DNA from: Bog-473 sp963750075
GTDB taxonomy: Bacteria > Actinomycetota > Acidimicrobiia > Acidimicrobiales > RAAP-2
Assembly (NCBI GenBank): GCA_963750075.1
Contig: CAVVPG010000002.1
Coordinates: 124,001 to 188,000, forward strand
Reading direction: 5' to 3'
Length of the DNA stretch: 64,000 nt
Made by a program: the position numbers and the translations under genes
The notes under the pieces: model-generated
Told to the model about the DNA's origin: nothing
Databases searched by the model: none
The model's input: only the letters and a program-made list of their open reading frames with translations
Part shown: positions 1 to 9,510 of the stretch, piece after piece
How positions within the stretch are numbered: the first letter of the stretch is position 1
Layout: every line of letters starts with the position of its first letter

Positions 1-320
1 CTGGGCATCTTCAGCCGGCCCGTCTTGTGGTCGCACTCGGTGCCCCAGTCGTAGGCGCCCGTCTTGCCCAGCTTGGCGGCCGCGGCGTAGGTGAGGGGCA
101 CGCTCCCGCCGGAGACCGGCCGTCCTCCGGTGCCGCCGGCGCGGCCGGCGCTCGTCGTGGTCGTGGAGCTGCCGTTGTTGTTGTTCTCGTGCACGGTGGC
201 CGAAGCGCCGGCGGCGATCAGCGCGGCGACGATGAGGACGACGGGGCCGACGACGCGCAGCCGGCTCACCCGCGGCCAGGGCCGCTCGGACGGTCGCGGC
301 TCGGCGTCGGTGTCGCTCAT
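1..320 (-). CDS. ABC-type substrate-binding protein, N-terminal part (runs off the window)
   Basis: The gene starts at an ATG (318-320) that overlaps the stop of the upstream transporter gene as ATGA, so it is probably translationally coupled to it. About 106 residues are visible. They comprise a charged N-terminus, one hydrophobic segment (about residues 22-44) that could be a signal or membrane anchor, an Asn/Ser/Thr-rich linker, and the beginning of a globular part containing AYDWGTECDHKTGRLKMP. Such a YDWG-x-xCD start is what I recall from periplasmic solute-binding proteins of actinobacterial branched-chain-type ABC importers. The position directly after the permease and ATPase genes agrees. 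The solute cannot be judged from this fragment. Confidence 0.6.
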   Translation of the reverse strand, partial: MSDTDAEPRPSERPWPRVSRLRVVGPVVLIVAALIAAGASATVHENNNNGSSTTTTSAGRAGGTGGRPVSGGSVPLTYAAAAKLGKTGAYDWGTECDHKTGRLKMP

Positions 321-3300
321 CCGGGGTCCACCTCCGTGGTCGTGGCGGTTGCGCTCGTCGCGGTCGGGCCCGAGCGCGTCAGCGCGAGCGGGTCCGAGCC
401 GAGGAAGGCCACGCCGACGGCGGGCGACTCGAGGACCTCCCGGGGCGTGCCGCTGGCGATGACGGTGCCGCGGTCCATCGCGACGAGGCGGTCGGCCAGC
501 TCGGCGATGAAGGCGATGTCGTGCTCGACGACGAGCAGGGTCGCATCGAGCCGCTCGCGCACGGTGCGCAGCAGCTCGACCATGGCCTCGACCTCCCGCT
601 GGGCCACGCCCGAGGAGGGCTCGTCGAGCAGGACGACGCGGGGCTGGTGGGCGACGACCGCGGCCAGGTCGACCAGGCGGCGCGAGCCGGTCGAGAGCTC
701 GCTCACCAGGTTGTCGGCGTAGCGGGAGAGGCCGAAGAGCTCGAGCAGCTCGTCCACCCGGTGCATGACGGCGGCCTCGGTGCGCACCTGGGCCGGCAGG
801 CGCAGGACGGCGTTGAAGGGGTCGCTCACGTCGGTGAAGCGCTCCAGCGAGACGGCCAGCGCGTCGCGGACCGTCAGCGCGGAGAAGAGGCGCGAGTCCT
901 GGAACGAGCGGCCGAGCCCGAGCCGGGCCCGGGCCGACGCCGTGCGGTCGGTCACGTCGAGACCGCCGAGCTCCACGCGCCCGGTGTCCTGCCGCAGGAA
1001 GCCCGAGATCACGTCGAAGAGCGTCGTCTTGCCCGCGCCGTTGGGCCCGATGATGCCGACGATCTCCCCGTGGCCGGCGTGCAGGGACACGTCGTCGAGC
1101 GCGGCGTTGCCGCCGAAGTGGATCGACAGGCCGCGCACCTCGAGCTCGGGCGCGTTCTCCGGCCCGGGCGCCGCGGCGCCGTCCGGCGCGCCGAGGGACT
1201 CGCTGGCCTGCTTCAGGTAAATGGACCACAGCAGCTCGGGGTGCGCGGCCAGCTCGTCGGCGGTGCCCGAGAAGCGCACCGCGCCGGTCTCCATGACGTA
1301 GACGCGGTCGGCCACCGCCACCGCCACGTTCATCGACTGCTCGACGAGCAGGATGGCCGTGCCGGCCTGGCGCAGCGACTCGATGGCGCCGAGCAGCTGC
1401 TCGACCACGAGCGGCGCGAGCCCGAGCGAGAGCTCGTCGATGAGGAACAGCTTGGGCCGCGTGATGGTCGCCATGGCGAGGGCGAGCATCTGCTGCTGGC
1501 CGCCCGAGAGGTTGGCGGCCCGCTCCCCGCGCCGGGTGGCCAGCGTCGGGAAGGCGGACAGGGCCTCCTCGATCATGTCGGCGTCACGCTCGCCCCGCCG
1601 CCGGCCCTGCCAGGCGGCGGCGCGCAGGTTCTCCTCGACGCGCAGGTTGGGGAAGATCCCCTCGCCGCCGGGCACCTGGGCGATGCCGAGGCGCGCGATC
1701 TCGTCGGGCGGCAGGTGGGTGATGTCGCGGCCGTCGAAGACGATGGCGCCGTGGTCGGCCTCCACCACGCCGCCGATCGCCCGCAGCAGGGTCGACTTGC
1801 CGGCCCCGTTGGTGCCCAGCAGCGCCACGATCTCGCTCTCGCCGACCTCGATCGCGACCTCACCGAGCACGGTCACGCCGTCGTAGCCGACGCTGAGGTC
1901 GCGCACGGCGAGCAGCGGGAGCTTGCCGGCGCTGCGGTCGATCAGCATCTGGGCCCGGGTGCGCATGGACGTCCACACGTTGCGCACGTCGCGCTGGATC
2001 AGGCCTCCCGCGCTGGCCACGATGAGGCCGCCGATGGTGAAGATGGGGACCAGTATGAGCAGGCCGTAGCGGAACCCCACCGCGTCGCCCAGCGCGCCGA
2101 CGCTCGGGAGGACCAAGAAGCCCGGCAGGATGAAGAGCGCGCCGATGGAGAAGCCGACCGAGCGCACCCGGGCCGGGATGGCCAGTGAGAGCGAGGCCAG
2201 GACGCCCGGCCCCACGATGGCCAGCGACGCGGCGATGCCGGCGTTGCCGATGAAGGCCAGCGGGACGTTCGGTGCCAGCGCGAAGAGGACGGCGAAGCCC
2301 GCGGCGATGACGGAGGCCACGGCGAGCATGCGGAAGACGAGGCTGATGTCGCGCTTGGCCAGGCGGGTGGCGATGGTGGCGCCCACGGCGAGGCCCATCA
2401 GGTCGAAGACCTGAATGGGTGCGATGAGGAAGGCGCGCTGCACCGCGTCGAGGTGGAAGGTCTGCTGGTACTGCAGCGAGGCGAGCGAGGTGAAGCCGGC
2501 GATGGCGGCGGCCAGGAAGGGCAGCGCGATGAAGATGCGGCGCAGCACGCCGATCTTCCACACCGTGCGCCAGGCCTCGCCCAGCGAGGGCGGGGCCTCG
2601 ACCGGGATGTCGACGGACGCCCCGGGCGGTGCCGCTGCGTCCGTCGCCGGCGCGGGCGCGGGCGCGTCGCCCAGCGGGACGGGCTCGCCGCGCTCGGAGG
2701 CCAGCATCTGCTCGGCCAGCTCGACCTGCTCGTGGCGCCCCCGCGGGGGCTCGTGCAGGCGCAGGCCGATCAGGACGACGACGGCGATGGGCACGGCGAA
2801 GAAGAAGAAGGGGGCGCGCCACGACCAGACCGCCGCCAACCCCGCACCGAGCAGCACGCCGACGATGGCGCCGATGCTGATGCCCGAGCGGTGGGCCGAG
2901 TAGATGCGGGGGCGGGCCGGGACCGGGTAGTAGTCCGCCAGCAGCGAGTTGTGGGTGGGGAAGATGACGGCCTGCCCCATGGAGACGCCGACCAGCATGA
3001 TGGTCGCCCACACCACCGTCTGTGCCGCGCCCAGCCCGATGGAGAACGCGGCGCCCACCCCCGCGCCGATGAGCGCGATGCGCACCCGGTTCGTGCGGTC
3101 GGCCAGGACGGCGACGGGGAGCGTGCAGAGGAGCGCGGCCGCCCCCGCGATGGCCACGATGAGCAGGATGCCGGCGTTGGTGAGGTGGAAGGCGTCGCGG
3201 ATGTTCGGCGTGAGCACGTTGAACGCGCTCTGGGTGGCCTGGTCGAGCAGCTCGATCCCGAAGAGCACCCCCAGGGGGAACAGGGAGACCCCCCCGCCCA

Positions 3301-3328
3301 GCTCCTTGATCCGGGCCAGCCGGCTCAC
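317..3328 (-). CDS. MFS-type membrane domain fused to two branched-chain-type ABC ATPases (LivF-like and LivG-like)
   Basis: A 1003-residue protein. Start is GTG (3326-3328), overlapping the preceding permease stop as GTGA; the same frame is open upstream but that part is a shadow of the permease gene. Residues about 1-460 form a 12-helix major-facilitator-like domain with a central acidic/Pro-Ala loop (about 195-250). Residues about 470-705 are a LivF-type ATPase: Walker A GTNGAGKS near 505, signature LSGGQQQ near 607, Walker B LFLIDE near 628. Residues about 728-985 are a LivG-type ATPase: Walker A GPNGAGKT near 762, signature LSTGSRR near 878, Walker B VVLLDEP near 898. Both nucleotide sites look intact. 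The fusion supplies both motor domains for the adjacent LivHM permease. What the MFS domain adds is unknown; it may be a second route for the substrate or a structural partner. Confidence 0.85.
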   Translation of the reverse strand: MSRLARIKELGGGVSLFPLGVLFGIELLDQATQSAFNVLTPNIRDAFHLTNAGILLIVAIAGAAALLCTLPVAVLADRTNRVRIALIGAGVGAAFSIGLGAAQTVVWATIMLVGVSMGQAVIFPTHNSLLADYYPVPARPRIYSAHRSGISIGAIVGVLLGAGLAAVWSWRAPFFFFAVPIAVVVLIGLRLHEPPRGRHEQVELAEQMLASERGEPVPLGDAPAPAPATDAAAPPGASVDIPVEAPPSLGEAWRTVWKIGVLRRIFIALPFLAAAIAGFTSLASLQYQQTFHLDAVQRAFLIAPIQVFDLMGLAVGATIATRLAKRDISLVFRMLAVASVIAAGFAVLFALAPNVPLAFIGNAGIAASLAIVGPGVLASLSLAIPARVRSVGFSIGALFILPGFLVLPSVGALGDAVGFRYGLLILVPIFTIGGLIVASAGGLIQRDVRNVWTSMRTRAQMLIDRSAGKLPLLAVRDLSVGYDGVTVLGEVAIEVGESEIVALLGTNGAGKSTLLRAIGGVVEADHGAIVFDGRDITHLPPDEIARLGIAQVPGGEGIFPNLRVEENLRAAAWQGRRRGERDADMIEEALSAFPTLATRRGERAANLSGGQQQMLALAMATITRPKLFLIDELSLGLAPLVVEQLLGAIESLRQAGTAILLVEQSMNVAVAVADRVYVMETGAVRFSGTADELAAHPELLWSIYLKQASESLGAPDGAAAPGPENAPELEVRGLSIHFGGNAALDDVSLHAGHGEIVGIIGPNGAGKTTLFDVISGFLRQDTGRVELGGLDVTDRTASARARLGLGRSFQDSRLFSALTVRDALAVSLERFTDVSDPFNAVLRLPAQVRTEAAVMHRVDELLELFGLSRYADNLVSELSTGSRRLVDLAAVVAHQPRVVLLDEPSSGVAQREVEAMVELLRTVRERLDATLLVVEHDIAFIAELADRLVAMDRGTVIASGTPREVLESPAVGVAFLGSDPLALTRSGPTATSATATTTEVDPG

Positions 3329-5328
3329 GGCACCAGCACCGGGTCGGCCGGGCCGCCCGACCCCGCCGCCGCCTCCTCCTTGCGCCGGACGAGCGCGGCG
3401 AGCGCCCAGTCGCGCAGGTCGGAGCACAGGCCGGCCAGGCCGCGGGGGAAGAGGATGAGGACGATGAGCACGCCGAGCCCGGCGGGGAAGAGCTGCCAGC
3501 TCGGGGGCAGGAAGATGGTGCTGCCCTCGACCAGGGCGGCGCCGAGGATGGCCCCGAGGGCAGACCCCAGGCCGCCCACGGCGGTCGAGGTGAACACGAG
3601 GAGGCTGACCGGCACCAGGAAGGCGGTCTCCTGGTACTGCTGGTTGACGACCAGGAAGAGGCAGCCGCCCAGCCCCGCGATGAAGCCGGACACGGCGAAG
3701 GCCGTGAGCTTGGCCCACATCACGCGCACGCCGTAGCCCGCCGCCGCCCGCTGGTTGGCGGGCAGCGCGCGCAGGACGCGGCCGGTCCGGCTGTGGCGCA
3801 GGCCGTGCATGGCGACGAGCACGAGGACGAGCACCCCGAGGCACAGCTCGAAGACCGAGGTCTGCGACGTCAGGGCGTACCCGAACAAGTAGGGGGTGCC
3901 GAGCTGGCCCTGGGGGATCCAGGAGAACTCCGCGCGCACGAGCAGGTAGCCCGAGGAGGCGAGCGCGAAGGCGAGCGTGGTCACGGCGGCGAACATGCCG
4001 TCGAGGCGCAGGGTCGGGATGCCCACCACGACGGCGACCGCCCCCGCGGCCGCGCCGGCCAGCAGCAGGGCGAGGCTGAGGTCCCAGTGCCAGTCGAGCA
4101 GCGCCACCGCGCCGACGGTCGCCCCGACGGCGGCGAAGGACATCTGGCCGAGGCTGACCTGGCCCGACCAGCCGGTGAGCACCACGATGGAGCAGCCGAC
4201 GATGGCGAGGGCGACGAGGGCCGAGGTGCGGATGAGCTCGCCCGCGCCCATCCAGAGGGGGAGCGTGCAGACGGCGGCGAAGGCGACCAGTGCGGCGACC
4301 GGGGTCCCGACCCGGACCTCGGTGAGGTCGCGGTAGGGCGTCGGCAGGTCGCGCACGCTGCCGGCGAGCGCCAGCGTCGCCTCGGCCTCGCGGTCGGTGC
4401 GGCGGGCCAGCAGCTGGCGCACGACGATGGCGGCGAAGACGACGCCGGCCAGGACGGCGAGCCCGAGCGCCGGGTTGGTCGGGTCGTCCCAGGCCACGCC
4501 CTGCTCCAGGATCCCGAGGGCCACCGCCGAGGCGGCGATGACGGGCAGCTCGGTGAAGTTGCCCAGCGCCAGCGCGGCCAGCGCGGTGACGAGCGCGGTC
4601 AGCCCGAAGGTGGGGTCGAGGGGGAGGCCGAGGATCGCCGCCTGGAAGAAGATGCTCACGAAGGAGAGGACGCCCGCCACCACCCAGGTCACCGTCTGCA
4701 GGCGCCCCACCGGGATGCCGAGCATGGAGGCGCGGTCGCGCCGGTCGCCGGCGGCCTGCACGGCGATCCCGACGTCGCTGCGGGTGAACCAGAGCGACAC
4801 GGCGGCGAGGCAGGCCACCGAGACGATGACGGCCACCAGGTCGTTGGCGTCGAAGACGATCGGCGCGATGTGCCAGCTGAAGTGCCAGGGGAAGGACACC
4901 ACCGCGGTGGCGATGGGCGCCTGGCCCCAGAGGCGCGGGATGAGCAGGCTCAGGACGACGAGGAGCTGGGACAGCCCGATGGTCGCCACGGTCAGGATGA
5001 GGCGGGGCGAGCGCCGGAAGCGGCGGACGACGACGAACTCGACCGTCGCCGTCAGGATGACCGAGGCCACCAGGCCGGTGGCCAGCCCGGCGAAGTAGTT
5101 GACGCCGGAGAAGCCGATCAGGCCGACGGCGAGCACGGCGGGGGCCGTGCCGAGGTCGCCCTGGGCGAAGTTGATGACCTTGTTCAGGCGGTAGGTCAGC
5201 CCCAGGCCGACCGCCATGAGGGAGCCGAGTAGGCCGAGCACGGCGCCCTGGACCCACACCCCGACCGGGACGGGGAACAGGATGAGCTGGACGGCGAGGA
5301 CGGCCGCGACGGAGACGACCCCCGCCAC
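3325..5328 (-). CDS. Branched-chain-type ABC permease, LivH-LivM fusion
   Basis: A 667-residue integral membrane protein. The N-terminal half (about 1-310) is LivH-like, with the typical stretch LTYRLNKVINFAQGD; the C-terminal half (about 340-650) is LivM-like, with GWSGQVSLGQMSFAAVGA. In most bacteria these are two separate 300-residue proteins forming the channel heterodimer; here they are one chain. Start taken as GTG at 5326-5328, followed directly by a hydrophobic segment. It is the first gene of the minus-strand operon and overlaps the next gene by four bases. Substrate is not predictable from sequence; this family carries branched-chain amino acids, urea, amides and other small polar solutes. 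Confidence 0.88.
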   Translation of the reverse strand: MAGVVSVAAVLAVQLILFPVPVGVWVQGAVLGLLGSLMAVGLGLTYRLNKVINFAQGDLGTAPAVLAVGLIGFSGVNYFAGLATGLVASVILTATVEFVVVRRFRRSPRLILTVATIGLSQLLVVLSLLIPRLWGQAPIATAVVSFPWHFSWHIAPIVFDANDLVAVIVSVACLAAVSLWFTRSDVGIAVQAAGDRRDRASMLGIPVGRLQTVTWVVAGVLSFVSIFFQAAILGLPLDPTFGLTALVTALAALALGNFTELPVIAASAVALGILEQGVAWDDPTNPALGLAVLAGVVFAAIVVRQLLARRTDREAEATLALAGSVRDLPTPYRDLTEVRVGTPVAALVAFAAVCTLPLWMGAGELIRTSALVALAIVGCSIVVLTGWSGQVSLGQMSFAAVGATVGAVALLDWHWDLSLALLLAGAAAGAVAVVVGIPTLRLDGMFAAVTTLAFALASSGYLLVRAEFSWIPQGQLGTPYLFGYALTSQTSVFELCLGVLVLVLVAMHGLRHSRTGRVLRALPANQRAAAGYGVRVMWAKLTAFAVSGFIAGLGGCLFLVVNQQYQETAFLVPVSLLVFTSTAVGGLGSALGAILGAALVEGSTIFLPPSWQLFPAGLGVLIVLILFPRGLAGLCSDLRDWALAALVRRKEEAAAGSGGPADPVLVP

Positions 5329-5697
5329 CGCCGTCGCGCTGCGCCCGGACAGGTGCAGGGACGCCCTCAGCGGCTCAGGCCCTTCTCATGGCGTCATGCC
5401 CCGTCCCCATGCGAACTGGCCCCCCCGGGTCGCTCACGTGCCGATCTGGCGTGGTGCTGTCCTGCTCCGTGCGGGCCTGACAGTACCGGTCCGCCGGTGG
5501 CGCGCCAAGGGTTCAATCCCCCCGTTGCAGACGGCCGTTGTCCCGTCGGAGGGAGGAGGTGGGTCAGGGGCATCCCGGAGAAGCGTGCGATGCTTCAGGG
5601 TCGGACCAGGGTCTTGCCGGATTCACGATCGGGCCGGGCGCCGCCAGGCTGGCACGATGGAACCGGCCCTCCCTCCACATCGACGAAACGAGGCAGC
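5329..5697. other. Divergent intergenic region between importer operon and exporter operon
   Basis: 369 bases without a convincing gene; it must contain promoters for both directions. The only symmetric element I see is ACCGG-N4-CCGGT at 5486-5499. No clear -35/-10 pair stands out. GACGAAACGAGGC just before 5698 gives the ribosome-binding site of the rightward gene. Confidence 0.5.
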
Positions 5698-6465
5698 GTG
5701 GCGCTCAGCGAACAAGCTCCTCCCGCACCGCGGGCGACCTCCCCGGCCGCGCACGCCGTCGAGCTGCGCAAGACCTACGGCACCGGGCAGGCGACGGTCA
5801 ACGCCCTGGCCGGCATCGACGTCACGTTCGAGCGCGGCCGCTTCACCGCCGTCATGGGGCCGTCGGGGTCGGGCAAGTCCACGCTGATGCACTGCATGGC
5901 CGGCCTCGACCGGCCGACGTCGGGGCACACCTTCGTCGGCGACCTCGACATCGGGAACCTCGACGACAAGGGCCTGACCCAGCTGCGGCGCGACCGCGTC
6001 GGCTTCGTCTTCCAGTCCTTCAACCTCGTCCCCACGCTGACGGCCGGGGAGAACATCACGCTGCCCGCCGACCTGGCCGGGAAGAAGGTGGACAAGGAGT
6101 GGTTCGACTACCTGGTCGCCCAGCTCGGCATCACCGACCGGCTGTCGCACCGTCCCACCGAGATGTCGGGCGGCCAGCAGCAGCGCTGCGCCTGCGCCCG
6201 GGCGCTGATCAACCGGCCCGACCTCATCTTCGCCGACGAGCCCACGGGCAACCTGGACTCGAACTCGTCGGCCGAGATGCTGTCGTTCCTGCGCCGCTCG
6301 GTGACCGAGTTCGGCCAGTCCATCGTCATGGTCACCCACGACCCCCGCGGGGCCTCCTACGCCGACCGGGTCGTCTTCCTGGCCGACGGGCGGGTCGTCG
6401 GCGAGCTGGCCGACCCGACTCCGGACTCGGTGCTCGAGCGCATCCGCACCATGGGCGCCGCCTGA
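5698..6465 (+). CDS. ABC exporter ATPase, MacB/LolD type
   Basis: 255 residues when started at GTG 5698, which has GAGG seven bases upstream; the open frame extends further left without homology. A complete nucleotide-binding domain is visible: Walker A GPSGSGKS near residue 53, Q-loop in FVFQSFNLVP, signature MSGGQQQR, Walker B LIFADEPTGNLDS and H-loop VMVTHD. The LVPTLTAGENI and ADEPTGNLDS stretches are typical of the MacB/LolD/FtsE-like group that works with FtsX-fold permeases. The permease gene follows after a single base. Intact, unlike its partner. Confidence 0.9.
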   Translation: MALSEQAPPAPRATSPAAHAVELRKTYGTGQATVNALAGIDVTFERGRFTAVMGPSGSGKSTLMHCMAGLDRPTSGHTFVGDLDIGNLDDKGLTQLRRDRVGFVFQSFNLVPTLTAGENITLPADLAGKKVDKEWFDYLVAQLGITDRLSHRPTEMSGGQQQRCACARALINRPDLIFADEPTGNLDSNSSAEMLSFLRRSVTEFGQSIVMVTHDPRGASYADRVVFLADGRVVGELADPTPDSVLERIRTMGAA

Positions 6466-6466
6466 C

Positions 6467-9000
6467 GTGTGGCGGGTCACGATCAAGGGGCTGCTCGCCC
6501 ACAAGCTGCGCCTGGTGCTGACCGGGCTGGCCATCGTGCTCGGGGTGACGTTCATCGCCGGGACTTTCGTGCTCACCGACACCCTGCACAACACGTTCGA
6601 CACCCTGTTCGGCAACATCTACCAGAACGTCGACTTCCAGGTGCGCGGCGTGGCCCAGTTCGGCAGCGGCGGCACCGCCACGCGCAACCCGGTGCCCGAG
6701 TCGCTCGTCGCCACGGTGCGCGCCGTCCCGGGGGTGCAGGCGGCCGAGGGCTCCGTCGACGGGCTACGCCCAGTACATCGACCACGACGGCAAGGCCATC
6801 AACACCGGCGGGGCGCCGACGCTCGGCGTGTCGTTCGACCCCAACCAGCAGATCTCCGCCCTCCGGATCGTCCAGGGCACGCGGCCGACCACGCCCAACG
6901 ACGTGGTGATGGACCTCGGCACGGCCCAGAAGTACGACTTCAAGGTGGGCCAGACGGTGCGCATCCTGCTCCAGGGGCCGACGCGGACGTTCACCATCAC
7001 GGGCCTCGCCCGCTTCGGGACGGCCAACAACCTGGCCGGGGCCACCCTGGCCGCCTTCGACATCCCGACCGCGCAGGCGCTCTTCGGGGAGGTCGGCCAG
7101 TTCGACACCATCAACGTCGTCGCCCAGCCCGGGGCCGAACCAGGCAGCGGTCCAACGTGACATCGCGCGGCGTCCTGCCGCGCGGCGTCGAGGTGGTCAC
7201 GGGCCAGACGGTGATCAACGAGGCGACGAGCGCCATCGGCCAGGCCCTGGGCTTCTTCAACACGGCCCTGCTCGATCTTCGGCTTCATCGCGCTCTTCGT
7301 GGGCGGCTTCACCATCCTGAACACGTTCTCCATCACCGTGGGCCAGCGCACCCGCGAGCTGGCCCTCCTGCGCATCGTCGGCGCCAGCCGCCGCCAGGTG
7401 TTCCGCTCCGTCCTCGGCGAGGCGCTGATCGTCGGGCTGGTGGCGTCGCTGATCGGCCTCGGGCTGGGGGTGCTGGCCGCCGTCGGGCTGGAGAAGCTGC
7501 TTGAGCGGCTTCGGGGTCACGCTGCCCTCGGGCCCGCTGGTGTTCGAGGCGCGCACCGTCATCGTCTGCCTCGTCGTGGGCGTCGGCGTCACGATGGTCT
7601 CCGCCATCAGCCCGGCCCGGCGCGCCGTGCGCATCGCCCCGGTGGCGGCGGTGTCCGAGCAGCAGGCCGAAGCCGAGATCCCGCTGCGGCGCCGCTTCAT
7701 CCGGGGCGGGGTCATCACGTTGATCGGGGTCGTCCTGCTCGCCGTCGGGCTGACCAAGCCGGCCATCCAGCTGGTCGGGCCTCGGAGCCGTGCTGATCTT
7801 CGTCGGCGTGGCCATGCTGGCGCCGGCCGTGGCGCGGCCCATGGCGAGCGTCATCGGGCGCCCGCTGGCCCGCCTGCTCGGCACGTCGGGCCGGCTGGGC
7901 CGGGAGAACTCCATGCGCAGCCCCCGGCGCACGGCCCAGACGGCGTCGGCGCTGATGGTCGGGCTGGCCCTCGTCTCGGCCATCGCCGTGTTCGGCGCAT
8001 CGCTGTCGCGCTCGGCCACCAGCAGCGTCGACAACGCCATCAGCGCGGACCTGATCGTCTCGACCACGAACAAGAACGGCAGCGGGAGCTTCAGCACCAC
8101 CGTGCCCGAAGGCGGCCGCCTCGGTCCCGGGCGTCACCGCTTCCTCGACCATCTACGGCGACCAGTTCGAGGTGCGCTACGTCGCTCGAGAAGCTCCTGG
8201 CCGTCGAGGACCAAGAACCTGTCGGAGACCGTGATCCTGAACATGACCGCGGGAAGTGCCGGCACGTTGGCCGCCGGTGAGCTGCTCATCGACACGACCA
8301 CGGCCAACTCCGACCACCTCTCGGTCGGCGACACCGTGCCGGTGCGCTTCGCGCTCACCGGGCGCACCACCATGCGCATCGGCGGCATCTACCAGCCCAA
8401 CGCCCTCGCCGGGAAGCTACCTGGTCAGCGACGCCTTCTTCCTCCGGCCACTACCAGAACCCGCTCCCCTCGGCCGTGCTCCTCAAGACCGACGGCAGCC
8501 CGGGGGTGCAGCAGGCGGTGGAGCGTGCGCTGGCGCCCTACCCCAACGTGGAGATCCAGACCCGGGCGCAGTTCGAGGCGACCCAGACGGCCCAGGTCAA
8601 CCAGCTGCTCGGCCTCGTCTACGCGCTGCTCGCCCTGGCCGTGATCATCGCCCTCATCGGGATCGTGAACACGCTGATGCTGTCGGTGTTCGAGCGCACC
8701 CACGAGATCGGGTTGCTGCGCGCCGTCGGCATGAAGCGGCGCCAGATCCGCGCCATGATCCGCTCCGAGTCGGTGATCCTCGCCGTCTTCGGGGCCGTCA
8801 TCGGCATCATCGTCGGGACGGGGCTCGGCATCGCCCTGGTCTCGGCGCTGCACTCGCAGGGCATCACCAACACCGTGGTGCCGTACTCGAACCTGGTGAT
8901 CTTCCTGATCCTGGCCGCGCTGCTCGGGCTGCTCGCGGCCAGCTGGCCGGCGCGGCGCGCCGCCCGGCTCGACGTGCTGGAGGCGATCGCCTCCGATTGA
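6467..9000 (+). pseudogene. FtsX-like ABC exporter permease, broken as read by about eleven +1 frameshifts
   Basis: Starts GTG 6467, one base after the ATPase stop, and ends TGA 8998-9000. Joining the frames gives an about 840-residue MacB-type permease: N-terminal membrane helix (VLTGLAIVLGVTFIAGTFVL), extracytoplasmic domain, first FtsX domain (SITVGQRTRELALLRIVGAS), a second membrane block, a second extracytoplasmic domain, and a C-terminal FtsX domain (LSVFERTHEIGLLRAVGMKR). Each segment is intact but in a different frame. By hand alignment one extra base is present near 6763, 7138, 7170, 7274, 7502, 7781, 8110, 8181, 8212, 8415 and 8445. Most extra bases double a neighbouring base, and no deletion was seen. 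It is therefore either a sequencing artefact confined to this gene or a true recently decayed gene. Partner of the upstream ATPase. Confidence 0.85.
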
Positions 9001-9004
9001 GGCG

Positions 9005-9373
9005 TCAGTGGCTGATGCGCCAGCGGACGGTGACCCGCTCGTAGGGCCAGTCCACGCTCACGGCGACGAGCTTGCGCAGGGCGGGGTCGAGGTCCTCGAG
9101 GGCGTCGCAGCGCGACCTGGCGTAGACGTCGACGAAGAGGACGTCGCCCCACCCCTCGAAGGCCGTGGTCTGGGTGATGCCCAGCCGGTCGTCGACCCCG
9201 GCGACCTCGTCCACGGCGGCCCGCACGGCGCGCTGGAGGGCCGAGTCCGACATCTTCTGGCGCACCCGCGGCGCGGGCTCGGCGGGGGGCCTGTGCTCCG
9301 GGTGGGCGGACTTGCTCCGGGGGCGGCCGCGCAGATCGGCCGAGCCGGTTGCGGGCAGTGTGACCACGGACAT
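9005..9373 (-). CDS. Hypothetical protein, 122 aa
   Basis: Starts at ATG 9371-9373 with AAAGG upstream; a second possible start is the Met at residue 41 (MSDSALQ). The first 40 residues are Pro/Arg-rich and look disordered. The remainder is a compact mixed sequence ending in YERVTVRWRISH. No domain recognised. It is convergent with the exporter permease, four bases after its stop, and stands alone. Confidence 0.55.
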   Translation of the reverse strand: MSVVTLPATGSADLRGRPRSKSAHPEHRPPAEPAPRVRQKMSDSALQRAVRAAVDEVAGVDDRLGITQTTAFEGWGDVLFVDVYARSRCDALEDLDPALRKLVAVSVDWPYERVTVRWRISH

Positions 9374-9510
9374 GCCGCCTTTCCTATGGGGGGACCACCC
9401 GACACGTCGGCAGGTTGGTGCGTGCCCCTTCGCCTTTTTGTGCCTCAGTTGGCCGTCCCGCCCAGCCGAGGGCAAACGTAGCGCACCGGCCGGGGTCCCG
9501 CTGCGGCGTC

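Noticed and set aside
3329..5257. Long minus-strand frame in front of the MFS-ABC fusion, which would make it over 1600 residues
   Set aside because: The extra part is Arg/Pro/Gly-rich and lies over the permease gene in another frame; the GTGA overlap at 3325-3328 gives a sound start.
5623..6618. Minus-strand frame opposite the exporter ATPase
   Set aside because: Shadow of the ATPase gene; no motifs and no start site.
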